Made by a program: the position numbers and the translations under genes
Part shown: positions 23,076 to 35,780 of the stretch, in pieces
How the letters are laid out: every line of letters begins with the position of its first letter
Position numbering within the stretch: the first letter of the stretch is position 1
Assembly: GCA_963383645.1 (NCBI GenBank)
Contig: OY726566.1
Span: 91,572,029 to 91,636,028 of the forward strand
Reading direction: 5' to 3'
Length of the DNA stretch: 64,000 nucleotides
Source of the DNA: Muscardinus avellanarius
Taxonomy: Eukaryota; Chordata; Mammalia; Rodentia; Gliridae
The notes under the pieces: model-generated
The model's input: the letters and a program-made list of their open reading frames with translations, nothing else
Told to the model about the DNA's origin: nothing
Database searches by the model: none

Positions 23076-25235
23076 TTTGTACATTTATATAATTAATTTT
23101 TTAGAATAATAACTGTGTTAAAATGAGCTCACCAAATTCCTGAAATTCTCTTCAAATATTATAAGTATGCTCCAACCCACTATTGCAAATAAAGGTTGAA
23201 ATGAGGCTAGTTCTAGCAGAATGAAAGAAACTAGAAACTGGAACCAATTGCCACCTGCAAAATGGAGAACCATTGCTGGGGTGACACTGACAGGAACAGG
23301 AAGTGAACTGGAAGAATCATGTCCCACTTCCTCCTATAGCCACCCAGCCTCTCTAGTGTGCTGCTATCCTCTGAGCTAATAGGATCCAGCTGGCAAAACA
23401 AAAAGATGGTTCACAGAGTCCTAAGAAGAGAATAGAAGAAAGATGTAGAACCGAGAGACAACAGCAAAATATGGCTGCACTTTTAGACACTATTCTAGAA
23501 ACATTTTAGTAACTTGAATGCAATTCAGGTACCATTGTGGGGTTTTCTTTGGACCATGAGGCTATTTAGCCAAGGAAACATAATTCTGGCTACTTATATT
23601 TCATAACTTCTTTTGAGGGACTTATCTCTTGTACCTTATTTTGAAAGTCTTATTTTTTTTTAAAGAGTAATGTAAAAAAAAAATAGTTCACTTCATTTTC
23701 TTGTGCTATATTCCCATGAGTGGATTGGCTGTATTCTCGCAAGAAGGTTTCTTGATTTGATAATAAAAAAAGTATGGCAAAGTAGGATTTGTCATATGAA
23801 GTTTTAATTTACAAAAAAAATAACTTTTCAGGAACACATATATTCTTTAAATACAGTAAGTTTCCCTTGTGATAATCTGGAAATCCACCATTCCCCTTCA
23901 AAGAAAAAGCAACTTCTTAAATAGGCTTTGAGTGCCAGGGCAGGATTAATTCACTCAATCATGAGCTGGCTTCCTGTGTGGGTTAATTCTCTTCTTGCTA
24001 AGTGGCTCGAGATGAGTGAAATTGCTCTTCCCAGCTCCCTGAACCAGCCCAATATCTTTCCTGCAGCCTCTGAGCATAGTGCATTCCCCCAGCACATTCC
24101 CACTAATGATCCAAACTGCTTCTGCAGCATCTGTGCTTATGACTTTTGGACTCACCAGCAAGAGAATTTCCAACCTGGGCAAGGCATTTTTGCTGGAGCC
24201 AACATCCTTCTTGCTATACACTGACCAGATTCTTTGCCCTCTGAGGCAACTGTTTCTAGCTTGCCTCTTAAAAAACAAATGAAAGTGGAATCCTGTCCCA
24301 TTCCCATTGTAAATGTAATACATCTTTTTCAAACATTAAGTATAATTTGAGATCATGTAACTCAAGCTTAGCAAGAAAAGGACTCTAATGTAGATGCTTA
24401 CATAAAAGTTGGTTTGTTTTTTTAATCAGAATATATGTTGGGAGGAAGTAAGCGAATTTGTTTTCCTTCCCTGCTTAGACCTCTGGGAGGGCCCAGAACT
24501 GCAGGACGGCATGCTGCAGGCTTCTCCAAAGCCTGCCAGTAGAGCTCACTTCTCCTTCCTCCCTTTCCATCAGTGTCCGGGATTTTGCCAGTTCAGTTTT
24601 GAATTGTAGCCTATTCAGAGAAGAATGGTCCAGGTAACTATCAAGCCATGATAAGACTACTCCTTAGAGGAAGTGGAACACCATGTTAAAAAGGTCATAA
24701 GTAAGATCAGTGCCAGGATGGCAGGCACTAAGTAGGTTAGCACACTGGGCAGCCAGTACTGTAGATTTGGGGAAAAGAGTGCAGAGTAATGAAGGAAGAG
24801 CCTGGGAAATTGGGAGCATCAGCTCCTTTCAGGGATTCCAGTTCTGGTTTTCTCCCTCCCTCATCTTGGTACTGGATCAGACACCTGGACCACAGTCACT
24901 TGAGGCCCACATTCCTCTTCCCTCACCTCACCCACTCCCAGCTGAGTGGCAGCCACATCAATTAGCATTTCAATTGGTTACCTCCATCCAGGACCTGCCA
25001 TTCATATGCAGATCTTTTCTTCTGTCAAAACTGGATTGAGATGTCCCCTTAGAGGAAGCTGCCTGGGTCATAATTTCAGTGAGAGGAGGAGATGCTAATT
25101 AATATGAATTTCTTGACCTGGAAGGTGCTTCTTTTCTGCTCTTGAACAAGAACTTGAGAAATGTGTTAACAGGAGACTTTAATTCAGTCCCAGTTCCAGT
25201 CTTTGCCCCAGCAACTACTATCAGAAAGGTTTGGA
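23076..25235. other. Unannotated unique sequence
   Basis: No recognised repeat, RNA gene or exon is seen over about 2.1 kb. The open frame on the minus strand at 23955-24332 (125 codons) and the plus frame at 23928-24224 overlap each other and match no family I know. Confidence 0.35.
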
Positions 25236-25700
<465 letters not shown>

Positions 25701-25702
25701 CA

Positions 25703-25705
<3 letters not shown>

Positions 25706-25739
<34 letters not shown>

Positions 25740-25896
25740 TTTGGTGGTACTGGGGTTCCTGGAAACACTTCTACCTCTGGGCTACACTCTCAGACCTGTT
25801 TTATATTTTACTTGGAAACAGGGTCTCTTAAGCCAGTGCGATCCTCCTGTTTCTGCCTCCCAAGCGCGGGGATTGCGTGCGCCACCACGCCTGGCA
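25706..25896 (-). mobile_element. B1-dID-type SINE, young-looking
   Basis: A (TTTTC)n and long T tail precedes 'ggtggtactggggttcctgg', 'gggctacactctcagacctg', 'gggtctcttaagccag' and 'gcgccaccacgcctggca'. CpGs are still present ('caagcgcggggattgcg'), which suggests a recent insertion. The 'atttgcacattttct' at both ends (25692 and 25897) is a target duplication. Confidence 0.95.
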
Positions 25897-25911
25897 GATT
25901 TGCACATTTTC

Positions 25912-27039
25912 TAACCTCCACAGATAGTCTTGAGATGTAGCGATGAAAAGATCCTAAAAGGGGAGAGAAAGGTTGTATGAAGTTGGTAGCAGAGGGAGAC
26001 ATAAAACGGGAGCCTGTGCAGCAGCAAAACCAGATGACCAGCAGTCTGTGCAGCCTGGGCGAGGGACAGAAACTGCTGCTCTAATTCCTAACTGGCCTGG
26101 TGACCCGGGAAAATCAACCACTACTTCGCTTATCTTGTCTGAGGAATGAGAAAGATGGCATCTTTCAGTATTATCCTGAAGATGAGAGGAGAGGACGGCT
26201 GATAAATGGGAGCCCTATACAAAACAAGATTTTTATTTTTATAGAAGTGACCAGGATGAATAGCTCCTTTCCTAACTTTACATGTAATATAGGTCTTTGG
26301 GCTTCTCTGAGAAATCAGTTCTCATTCATAAATGGTTCATATTGTTGGGTTTTCAGTGTGAAGTTGAACTTGGAAGTAACTTGAAGAGCTTGTGGAGAAG
26401 ATTAAAGACAGAGAACTGTTGGGAGGGGAGAGGGCAGAGTATAACTTATTAAATACTTTAGCATTTATAAAATATTTGTATTTTGTCAAGTGCTTATTTA
26501 GCCCCTATTTTGTGGGAAGTACCTAGTGTAGGTACCATGCAAAATGGTAAAAAGGGACGTGGTCCCTGCCCTGAAGATTAGCTATTAAGTAAAGGCCTAG
26601 TATCTAGTGACAGCCTCCATCCAATCTCAATTGCCCATTCCCACAAGTACAGGCTGGATGCTGGCACTATCTGTATCTGTTCTACCATCAAATTCACTAG
26701 CTGAAAACCCTTCAAAGACACTTTAAATATTTTGGTCCCTAGGTTTGTGTGAAGCTTTAATACTGCCCCCAAATTGACCTATACTTCACTGGTATACTTG
26801 CTTTTCTCTCTTAAGATGATCATCCTCTGTTTCGTAGCGCTTACTGCAAAGGGAAATGTGGGAAGGGCTCATCTCCATTATTGCAGGGCAGGCAATGAAG
26901 GGTGAATTCGCAACTAGGAGGCTGTCAATTCAAAATGGACACTCTTGTTTTATATTTGTACTTAAATACCATTTTCTCAGAGAAGTATCCCCGTGACAAA
27001 TTTTAACGTGGAAATTTTTTGCTTTCTTGCTGTGATGAT
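25912..27039. other. Unannotated unique sequence
   Basis: No confident feature. A piece around 26090-26150 has a faint MIR-like look. Confidence 0.3.
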
Positions 27040-27510
27040 TAATTTTAGGTGATGACTGGATTAATGATTGCCTGGAGAACTGCTTAAGGAGTATTTCTGA
27101 GTGTCTGTGAGGGTGTTTCCAGGGAGAGCACTTTGTCAGTGGATGGAATAGGAAAGATATGGCCTCAGTGTGAATGGACACGTTCCAACCATTGAGGGCA
27201 AAATGATTATTTCCTTTCATATTAGAAGCACAGTCTTTTTCTACTACTTTGGACATCATAACTTCAAGTTCTTTAGTCTTCGGACTCTAGGACTTACAAC
27301 AACAGAGGCCTTTGATCTCAGCCTGAGACTTCCCCAGTTTTAGGTCTTTGGTGGTTGAGTGATGGTTCCTCAGGTCTCCAGCTTGTAGACAGCCTGGTGG
27401 GACTTAGCCTTCACAATCACATCAGCCACCTACCCTGATGAGTCCCCTCTTGTAGATCTCATGTCCACAGAGTCAACTGGTTCTCTTTCTCTGGAGAATC
27501 CATTATATCT
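27040..27510 (+). mobile_element. Old LTR-like interspersed repeat, related to 14683-15290
   Basis: 'gatgattaattttaggtgat', 'gtgtctgtgagggtgtttcc', 'ttagtcttcggactctagga' and 'caggtctccagcttgtagac' follow the same order as the copy at 14.7-15.3 kb. It is heavily diverged and I do not give a family name. Confidence 0.55.
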
Positions 27511-27559
27511 GCTTTCTTGGTTTTTCCTCTTTAGCACTAATCACACATTTTACTTTGTC

Positions 27560-27700
27560 CATCTCTTACTTAATAGAATTTAGGTTTTATAAAGGCAGCA
27601 GTTTTTTACTTCGCTGTTCACTGCTACATTTCCAGTGCTGAGAACATAGCCTGAAACATGATAAATGCTTGGTAAATATTTAACGAATGAATAAATACCC
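27560..27700 (+). mobile_element. L2 3' end
   Basis: 'acatttccagtgctgagaac', 'gataaatgcttggtaaatat' and 'aacgaatgaataaat' are the L2 3' end, with its 'cagtgcc...gctcaataaat' pattern. Confidence 0.75.
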
Positions 27701-29114
27701 CATGGTGTCTTCTCTTCCCATTCCTGCTTGTCACTCAATTTCTTCTGCTATAATGGCTTTCCCTCTCCATCAGGACCACTGGCTGCTTATTCTCTTCCAA
27801 CCTGGAATACTTTTTACTTGTTCTTTGTCTGTTTTTGGTTCAAAAATCCATGCTTTCAAAAGTATCTGCATAATTATGCCCTAAATTTCCTTGACCTCTG
27901 TCTTTCCATTAACATAATTAAAAAAGAAACTCCTGCACAAACACATTTTTTCCTTTTTTTTTTTTCCATTTGTAACACAGCAAATAAATGCTTTTGGAGA
28001 AAGTTATGCCCAGGGTAGGGAGACATCACCATAAACTCATCATCTCTGTGGAAAAGAAGTTCAACTTTCCTCTGGACTTCTATGCATATTGCATTCATTC
28101 AAGCCCTTTCTATTCTCCTGAAGTTCCTATTCTCCTATTCTGCCCCACCCCAGCATTTGGTCTAGACTACAGCCTTGGTTGTTCAGCATAGCAGCTCCCA
28201 ACTTCATCTGCCTATTTATAGCCACACTCATAAAAATAAGAAAAAAATTTTAAATATTGGTTCCTTATACAATTAACCATAATTCAAGCACTCAATAGGC
28301 ACCAGTGGATAGAGGATGAGGACTATATTAGATGGTAAAGAAACAGAACATTTTCATCACGGCAGAAAGTACTATTGGATGGCATTGGTCACATTACTCA
28401 TGGGCGAAACCCAGGCTATCAGAGAGACACTTGTTCAATACCTTGTTATTGAACCTTGTTATGACACTCTCTTCTTGCTCCTGCTACAAGGTGTCTCTCT
28501 GCTGAATCAGTGTCTACTGGCCCCTCCCACTTTCTATTGCTTTCTAGGAATGGAGACTATTCAATAGCCTTCCTCAGTCCCGCTCATTCAACAAGTTTTG
28601 TTTCATTTAGGAAATGAATTCAAGCATTTAAGCATTGTCAAGTGTTTTCAGTTAAAACCAATAAAACACACGATAATAAAACTTCAAAATACCCAGTAAC
28701 AACCGTGGCCTCACAAATTCTCCACGGCTCTACCTCTCTCCTCCTCCTTTCCACCAAGTGCTTATAAAGAAGTTGTCTCTGCACCTTTCCTCAGCGTTCT
28801 CACTTTCTGTCCTTCAATCCATGCCAATCTGTCTTCCATCCTGAGTATTTCCAAGGTATTTTGTAGAATTTTTTTCAGTTTTTATCTTACTTGACCTTGG
28901 TAACTATTGTTGCTAATTGCCACAGAGGAACATTCTCTTCCCTTGGCCCAGGTGTGCTATACATCCTACCCACATCTCCAGCTTCAGTTTACTTCTTTCA
29001 GTAGCACTCATGTTATATTTTATTTATGTGACCTACAGTAAAGACAGATTTTTACCCAGAAACACAATACATGCATCCATATATACAAAAACAAGTCAAA
29101 AGTAAACAATATTT
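27701..29114. other. Mostly unrecognised sequence, perhaps L2-rich
   Basis: 27720-27830 ('aatggctttccctctccatc', 'caacctggaatactttt') resembles upstream L2. The remainder (about 28000-29100) shows no recognised feature. Confidence 0.3.
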
Positions 29115-29330
29115 GTTGGGTGTGATGGTGCATGCCTGTAATCCCAGTACTTGGGAGGCTAAGACAGGAAGGTTTAAGGTTTGAGGACAGTCTCAGCAAT
29201 TTAGTGTGACCCTCGGCAACTTAGAGAGACCTTGTTTCAAAATGAAAAATAAAATGGAGCTGGGATGTGCCTAGGAGGTAGATTGTTCCTGGCCTCAATT
29301 CTCAGTGCCCAAAACAAAACAAAAAAGCAA
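29115..29330 (+). mobile_element. B1-dID-type SINE
   Basis: 'gggtgtgatggtgcatgcct', 'cccagtacttgggaggctaa', 'gagaccttgtttcaaaatg', 'gagctgggatgtgcctagga' and a (CAAAA)n tail are all present in order. Confidence 0.93.
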
Positions 29331-29804
29331 ACAATATTTATTCATTTTGCTCTTATCTATTCTATTTTCTTCCAGTTTTTAGAAAAGGCTGGTCAGAACC
29401 CATTAGATTGGTTTCATGACTCATCCCTGCATTGCCCCATAAAGTTAAAAATGCACTGACGTGTACATCAGTGGCCCCCTAATTTATCTCTTTGTATCAT
29501 ACCTCCCCTTGTGGGTTCTTGACCCAAGCCCACCTCACTGCTGTTTTTATAAACTCTACTGTATTTCTACTTGCATTGACTCAATCTCCACATATCTAAG
29601 AAAAAACTCAATGTACCCCTCTGGGAGCCTTTGTTTTGTTGGCATCAATATTTCATCTTTCTTTTTAACTTTTCCTGTTCCAATGAGTGACACAATTGAT
29701 TCAGTTTCCTAAGTCAGAAGAATAGGAGTTATCCTTAAAATTCTCTATTCCTTCGCTACCTATAACTAATCCATCACAAATTCCTATTGATTTTATTTCT
29801 AAGC

Positions 29805-29808
<4 letters not shown>
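29331..29808. other. Unannotated sequence
   Basis: No recognisable feature is seen in this stretch. Confidence 0.3.

Positions 29809-29847
<39 letters not shown>
29809..29847. repeat. (TG)n microsatellite
   Basis: About 19 perfect TG units, directly adjoining an antisense ID-like fragment. Confidence 0.95.
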
Positions 29848-29850
<3 letters not shown>

Positions 29851-29897
29851 ACCAGAGATTGAAACCAGGGGCATTTTGCCTTTGAACTTCACCCACA
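29848..29897 (-). mobile_element. ID-like SINE fragment
   Basis: 'accagagattgaaaccaggg' and 'gcattttgcctttgaacttc' are an antisense ID unit, cut off by a TTTA tract. Confidence 0.65.
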
Positions 29898-29898
29898 G

Positions 29899-29902
29899 CC
29901 AT

Positions 29903-29933
<31 letters not shown>

Positions 29934-29957
29934 CTTATTTACTTATTTATTTATTTA
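29899..29957. repeat. (TTTA)n microsatellite
   Basis: About 14 TTTA units with a few TTAC variants. It is probably the expanded A-rich tail of the antisense SINE that follows. Confidence 0.93.
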
Positions 29958-30381
29958 GTACTGGAGATGGAACCCAGGGGCTTTCTACTTCTGGGTTACA
30001 CTCTCAGACCTATATTTTTTTTTGCTTTTTTTTTGTTTGTTTTTTGGTGGTACTGGGGTTCTTGGAAGCCCTTCTACCTCCGGGCTACACTCCCAGACCT
30101 ATTTTATATTTTTGTAACAGGGTCTCTTAAACCAGCGTGGCTGGCTACGAACCTGCGCGATCCTCCTGCCTCCGCCTCCCAAGCGTGGGGATTACAAGCA
30201 TGCGCCACTACGCCTGGCTTTCTCAGACCTATTTTTATATTTTTATTTGGAAACAGGGTCTCATTAAGTTGCTGAGAGTCTCACTAAAGTACTAAGGTTG
30301 GCTTGGAACCTACACAATCCTCCTGTCTCAGCCTCCCAAGTACTGGGATTACAAGCATGCAACACCACGCCCAGCTTATTA
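29958..30381 (-). mobile_element. B1-dID-type SINE split by a younger SINE
   Basis: The ID-like part lies at 29958-30013 ('tactggagatggaacccagg'). The B1 part resumes at 30221-30381 ('gaaacagggtctcattaagt', 'caacaccacgcccagctt'). The interruption is a complete second SINE flanked by a duplication of the host. Confidence 0.95.
30014..30220 (-). mobile_element. B1-dID-type SINE nested in a SINE, perfect 12-bp duplication
   Basis: It runs from the T-rich tail through 'ggtggtactggggttcttgg' to 'gcgccactacgcctggct'. TCTCAGACCTAT occurs at 30002-30013 and again at 30221-30232: a perfect target duplication taken from the host SINE. CpG retention ('cgaacctgcgcgatcctcc') also argues for a recent insertion. 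Confidence 0.97.
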
Positions 30382-30382
30382 A

Positions 30383-30513
30383 TTTTTTTTATTTTGAAAC
30401 AGGTTCTCACTAAGTTGCAGAGAGTTTCACTAAGTTGCTGAAACTGGCTGTGATTTTCCTGTTTCAGTCTCCCAAGTACTAGGATTATAAGCGTGCACCA
30501 CCACACTCAGCTA
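30383..30513 (-). mobile_element. B1-type SINE
   Basis: 'gaaacaggttctcactaagt' to 'gcaccaccacactcagct' is a third antisense SINE body next to the nested pair. The ID-like part is missing. Confidence 0.88.
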
Positions 30514-30514
30514 T

Positions 30515-31195
30515 AAAATCTTTCTTATTGGTTCTTCTATGGTCTCTCCAAACTGTTTCCCACACTGAAGTATGAGTAGTTTTCTATAAAAGCATATTGG
30601 ATCACGTGACTCCTGACTGCTAATCCACTTCTTGCTCTCAACTCTTGAACAGCTTCTGTTTTTCTCCTGGGAGTAAACCAAGTTCATGATCATGGTCTAC
30701 ACAGTCTCGCCTGGTGATCCCAGCTCAGCTCCCAGCCTCATCACACACCACCCTCCACTGCACTCTGCCCAGCTGCCAACAGGACCTTGCCGCATATTGC
30801 TCCATTTTGCTGAAGGGTCCTCACATATGTCCTTCCATCTGTCTGAAAAGCCACTCTCTTCTCTTCGCCTAGTTGACCCCTACCAGACCTTCAGATGCCA
30901 ACTGAAGCATCACAGCTTTGAGAACCGCTACCCTCATCCCAGTCAAGTGCTAGTTTCCTTGTTATGTTGTGAAAAAGAAATTTCTTCATAGTACACATGC
31001 CACTCTGTATTATATACTCATTTGGGTGATCTTTTAAAAAAATTAGCATATGCTTTCTCCATTACACTAAAACTCCTTGAAAGTATGGGCAATATCAGAT
31101 TTTGTTCACAACTGTCTCCCTTGAGCCCAGTGTACTGTCTGATACAGACAAACCATAAAACATACTTTTAAATGATCAACTGAACACAAATTGCA
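30515..31195 (+). mobile_element. L2 LINE, 3' part
   Basis: 'ggatcacgtgactcctgact', 'cttccatctgtctgaaaagc', 'gaccttcagatgccaactga' and 'ctccttgaaagtatgggcaa' follow the order of the L2 3' region. There is no intact coding frame. Confidence 0.75.
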
Positions 31196-31235
31196 ATGTA
31201 CATTATGAAAGAAGCAACTGGTATGCAAAAATAGA

Positions 31236-32120
31236 GAAGATAGCTAATTAGGGTGGTCAGGGAAGCTTCCCTAAAGAGGTATTATTTAGCTGGGTTCTGA
31301 GAAATGACAAGAAGTTGGCTGGGAAAGGTGGGGAAATGTATCTCCTGGCAAAGACCATGAGGGGTAAGAGTTCTTCATGCTCAAAGAAAGATGGAGCTGG
31401 GCTGCCTGGAAAATGCTGAGGGTCCTGTGTGGCTACGATGAGTTTGGAGCATAAGGCAAGGCCAGGTCAGTTAGCATTTATTATCTCTGGCAAGATATTT
31501 GTATTTTATTTAAGGTGCTAAGGGAAACCATTAAAGGGTTATAAGAATGGGCGTCCTGTTATCTGATTTTTGCAGAGATCATAGATTGGTGAGGTGTAAG
31601 AACAAAAGCTTGGGTCTTCAGTGTAGAGGCCATTGGAACTGTCCAGGTGAAAGAGGCTGGTGATGGGGCTCAGAGTATTTGGAGGGGAGAAGAGAACTGG
31701 ATGGAATCGAGCAATGTTTTTGAGACCAAAACAACAAGACTTGGTAGCAAATAAAATTAGAGGCAGAAAGATTGGAACTAAATAAGTGGCCTTGTTTTCT
31801 TGTTTAGGCAATAATGTGGCGAGTGGTTCCATTTATAGAGATGGAGAAGACCGAGTGTTGGCTTTATGAATGATGAAATGCCTGAAATATTCACACGGGG
31901 ATATGAAAGAGACAGTTGTAGAGAGTCTGGAACTCCTAGGAGTGGTGTGGATTACAGAGCCAAATGTGGGGGTCATCAACTTATGGATGGTATTTAAAGC
32001 AGTGGGAATGTAAACAAATGACTATGGAGAGAACTAACCAAGAGTAGAGGACTGAGAGCTGGGAGATGCTAAGACTTGGAGGTCAGGTAAAGAAGACTGA
32101 GAAATGAGTAGAAGAAAGGA
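31236..32120 (+). mobile_element. Ancient interspersed repeat, family not named
   Basis: 'ggtggtcagggaagcttccc', 'gctgggttctgagaaatgac', 'tttggagcataaggcaaggc' and 'gggggtcatcaacttatgga' belong to an old, common mammalian repeat that I recognise by phrase but cannot name with certainty. Further copies lie at 39820-40060, 42650-43330 and 43590-43870. Confidence 0.5.
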
Positions 32121-32734
32121 AAGGAGGGAAGGCAGTGTCAGTTCTTCACTTGTGTCAGTGAAGAAGCATTGTGACCCAGCTGAATGAGGCTGGAAGGCTA
32201 TGACTGTATAGACAAACACACTGGACTAGAGCAGATGTGCTGTGATGAGGTGGCCAGCCAGTGTGAACTGGCTGGAGGCATGGGAACAGGTAATGAGGTG
32301 GCCACTGTGACCAAGGCATTGATGGAAACCATGAATGAGCACAATCGCTGATGTTAGTGGATGAGAAAGCATCACATGGTTCTGGAAGAGAGGCAGACAA
32401 GACGGGCTGGGCTTGAGGAGATGCCTAGAGGAGGACATTTAAGGAGTTTTCGGGTTATATTGTGGGAACCACGAAGGAAGTGCCTGCAGTGTCTGGCATC
32501 GAGAGGCTGCTCGGAGCATGATGAAACGTGAGGTTGGATGACCTTTCAGGAGAGTTCTTTTGAGTTGGAGGTGGGAGGTTTGTGAAGTGGGCAGAACAAA
32601 ACCAAGCCAGATGTGTTAAGTGCGGCGGAGTTGAACCATGACCCTCCTGCATTTCTGTAAGTTGTTAGGCAGGAGGGAAATTTGGTTATACACATTTTTT
32701 TTTTCCTACAAGAGGAGAGTAGCAATTTATATTG
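32121..32734. other. Probable continuation of the ancient repeat; no gene
   Basis: The text is purine-rich and reads like the continuation of the preceding element, but I cannot define its edge. No exon is seen. Confidence 0.3.
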
Positions 32735-33088
32735 CTGACACGCACGCGAAAAGATGCTCAACATCACTAATCACACAGCCATTAGGGTGGCTACTATAAA
32801 CAAACACACGAAACAGAAGACAAGCGTCAGCAAGGATGTGGGAGACTGGAAGCCTCAAGGCTGAAGGGAAGAAAGACGGTGCCACTGCTCTAGAAAGCAG
32901 TATGGAGATTCCTCAAACACAGCAAAGAGAATTGCCATACGACCCAGCAATTCCATGGCTGGCTATAGACCACTGAGAATTGAAACAGGGATTTGAACAG
33001 GTATTTATACATGTTAATAGCAGCATCATTCACAATAGCCCAAAGGAGGAAAAACCCAAGAGTCCACTAATGGATGACTGGATAAGAA

Positions 33089-33135
<47 letters not shown>

Positions 33136-33485
33136 TGGTTTTCAGCCCTACAAAGAAAGAAAATTCTGATACATACTGCAACATGAATCAACTTCAAGAG
33201 CTTTATGCTTAGTGAAATAAATCAAATATAAAAGAAAAAATATTGTGATTCCACTCCTATGGGTACTTCGAGTAGTCCAGTACATAAGAGACAGAAATGA
33301 GAAGAACAGCTGCCAGGAGCTGTAACAGGGGGATATGGGGGAATTAGTGTTTGATGGGCACAGGGTTTTCTGGTGGGATGGTGGAGAAAGTCCTGGAGAT
33401 GATGGTGGCAGTGGTTGTCCAACAGTGTGAATGTATTTAAGGCCATGGAACTGCATACTTAAATAATTAAAATGGTACAATAACT
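32735..33485 (+). mobile_element. L1M LINE, ORF2 end and 3' UTR
   Basis: 'aaaagatgctcaacatcact', 'ccatacgacccagcaattcc', 'gcagcatcattcacaatagc' and 'aggagctgtaacagggg' follow the order of the L1M ORF2 C-terminal region and 3' UTR. The frame is broken repeatedly. A TG microsatellite (33091-33132) has grown inside it. Confidence 0.9.
33091..33132. repeat. (TG)n microsatellite inside L1M
   Basis: About 21 TG units occupy the place where L1M normally reads 'tgtggtatatacacaatgg'. It probably expanded from that text and removed part of it. Confidence 0.95.
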
Positions 33486-33799
33486 ACAAAAGGACAATGA
33501 GGACGGGGGGAGGAGGGAAGGGAGATGGTCAGGGATGGGATGGGGTCGGGGTGGGCAGGATGCTCTGTTCTAGCAAGCTTGGACTCTCAGGGGAAAGATA
33601 GACAAGTTTGGATTCTGGTTTGGAAAGAGTCCTGTCATCTGCTCTGTGTGAGTTCACGACAGGGAGGCTGAGCAGCAAGGAGACTCTTAGAGCACCCTGG
33701 CAGGAGGTGCTGGGGACTGAATACAAAACACTAATGTTGAAGGTGAGTCGGTTAAATGCAGGCGTGGTGCAACTGCATGGGAAGAACCGAGGCTGGATG
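33486..33799. other. Unannotated sequence
   Basis: A G-rich stretch lies at 33495-33565. No feature is recognised. Confidence 0.3.
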
Positions 33800-33990
33800 A
33801 CATTAACGAAACCATGCCATGTACCAGGTACATTGAACTGTGTCCCATGTGTCACCTCTTTTAATTCTCATAATAACTCTACAAAGAAGGGATCCTAGCT
33901 TAGCTCCAGGTTAATGCAGGAAAACAGAGCCCTTTGAAGTCTGGTCACATGCCAAGGCCACACAGTTTGTAGGTATGGCAGATGTCTTTG
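33800..33990 (-). mobile_element. MIR-family SINE
   Basis: 'gtcacctcttttaattctca', 'aacagagccctttgaagtct' and 'acatgccaaggccacacagt' match the antisense MIR order. The copy is diverged. Confidence 0.65.
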
Positions 33991-35039
33991 AAACTCAGGG
34001 GTAGTTTTGTCTCTAGAATCTGGGATCATGGCTTTTGCATTACACTAGGGGCCCCCAAATGGTCAAGTACAGAGACCAAACTAGGTGTAGCAAAACCAGG
34101 GGGTTGGGGTGCAGTACCAGGGGAGGAGGGAGAAGGGAAATGTAGGCAGATAGCTCCATGTCTGTCCCTGACTCACAGACTGGGGCCTTTGTCCTCTGGG
34201 AATGAAAGTGTGGACAGAAGCCCAGGGGGCAGTTCTCCCAAAGGGCATTGCAAGGTCAGGGGCACATCCAGCCCTTCCTGGGTCCTCAGGGATCCAGAAT
34301 GGAAGAGAGGGACACCCTCTTTGCTTTTACTGCAGTCAGACCCCACAATGGCTCCAGGGCATGGGGTGCCTGGTGGGATGATTCTTTTCTGTAGCTCTAT
34401 TTTCAGAAACACTTGCCTGGGGCATTTGACAGAGTTCTGAACTTGAGAATGAGATCTAGCCTGTGAAATTTGAATTGTGATGTGACTACGATCTCACGCA
34501 TCAGAATATAAAACTCTGATCAGTCCACGTTGCCAGAGTGTTGGGTCAGAAATGCTGGTTTCAGACCTCTAAAACCACAAGGTCAAATCCACATGCCAGT
34601 GTGTCTGATAAACATGAGGAAATCTTTCTCAGACACAACTCTATCCTGTAGCATCAGAGAAGCAACTGAGATAGACAGGTAACATTCAGGTTAAGAGCCC
34701 CCATGAACAGCTGAAAATACCCATGAACGGGTATAGCCAGCATTCCTACACTTAGTAATGGCAATTGTAAAGTGGCTAGGAATGTCTAGGGAAAATGAGA
34801 TGTCTCTCCTTTCTTGCCACTTTTCTGCATCCTGCAGGTACTCCCTTGCTCAAAAACACCCAAACCCTGGAGCTAAAGGCATATACCAGAGCCTTGTGCA
34901 GAACCATCAATGAATGAGAACCATGCATGGAGCATAGCAGAGTCTGTTCATGTCCCCGCGTCACTTGCTCTTCCTATCAACTCCTGCCGTAAGCATGATA
35001 GATATTTCAATCCTTAACTTTTAAATGAAAAAAAAAAAA
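33991..35039. other. Unannotated unique sequence
   Basis: No recognised feature. The plus-strand open frame at 33982-34440 (152 codons) shows no family signature and begins within a MIR-like repeat. Confidence 0.35.
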
Positions 35040-35780
35040 TCTAGGCTCAGAAAAGATGCTCAGCACCACTGATTAACAGAAAAATGCAAATAAAAACCAC
35101 ATTGAAATACTACTTTACACCTACCAGGATGACTATAAACAACAACAAGAACAACAACAACAACAACAACACCCAGAAAATAAGAAGTATTGATAATAAT
35201 GTGGAGAAATCGGAGCCCTTCTGCACTGTTGTAGAAATGTAAAGTGGTGCAGTCACTGTTAAAAACAGGCAGTTTTCTCAAAAGGTATGTTTGAATCACT
35301 TTGAACCTCACTATGAGGTATAGTAACAGTGCCATAATAAAAGTATAAAAATATTGTTAATGAACTGCCAGAAAAAAAAGTTAACCATGAAGCTATTATG
35401 AAACCAGAAACCCTAGCATTTGGTATGTATAAAAGAATCAAAATCAGAAACCTGAATGGATATTTATATTGATATAAATATATTCTAAACAACATTATTC
35501 ACAAATGCCAAGCATTATTAACAAATCAAATGTCCATTGACAAATAAATGGAAAAATAAAATCTGCTATGTACACACAATGGAATATTACTTAGCGATAA
35601 AAAGGGCTATCATTGGGATATATGCTAAAACATGGATAGATTTTGAAAATGTGAGATGAAATACGGCAGTCATAAGACAATAAATATTGCACAATTTCAC
35701 TTTTCTGAGGTGCCTAAAATAGAAAAATTTATAGGAAAAGTAGAACGATGATTATTATGGACTGGGAGACTTATTGTTTA
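35040..35780 (+). mobile_element. L1M LINE, ORF2 end and 3' UTR
   Basis: 'aaaagatgctcagcaccact', 'atgcaaataaaaaccacatt', 'atgtccattgacaaataaat' and 'caatggaatattacttagcg' give the L1M ORF2 end in order. An (AAC)n microsatellite lies at about 35138-35170. The frame is destroyed. Confidence 0.88.
35138..35170. repeat. (AAC)n microsatellite inside L1M
   Basis: About ten AAC units, one interrupted by G, lie where L1M reads 'ataataataaaa'. Confidence 0.93.

Noticed and set aside
23928..24332. Overlapping open frames on both strands (98 and 125 codons)
   Set aside because: Neither resembles a protein I know, and they lie across each other on opposite strands.
33982..34440. 152-codon open frame on the plus strand
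   Set aside because: It starts inside a MIR-like repeat and has no recognisable protein signature.
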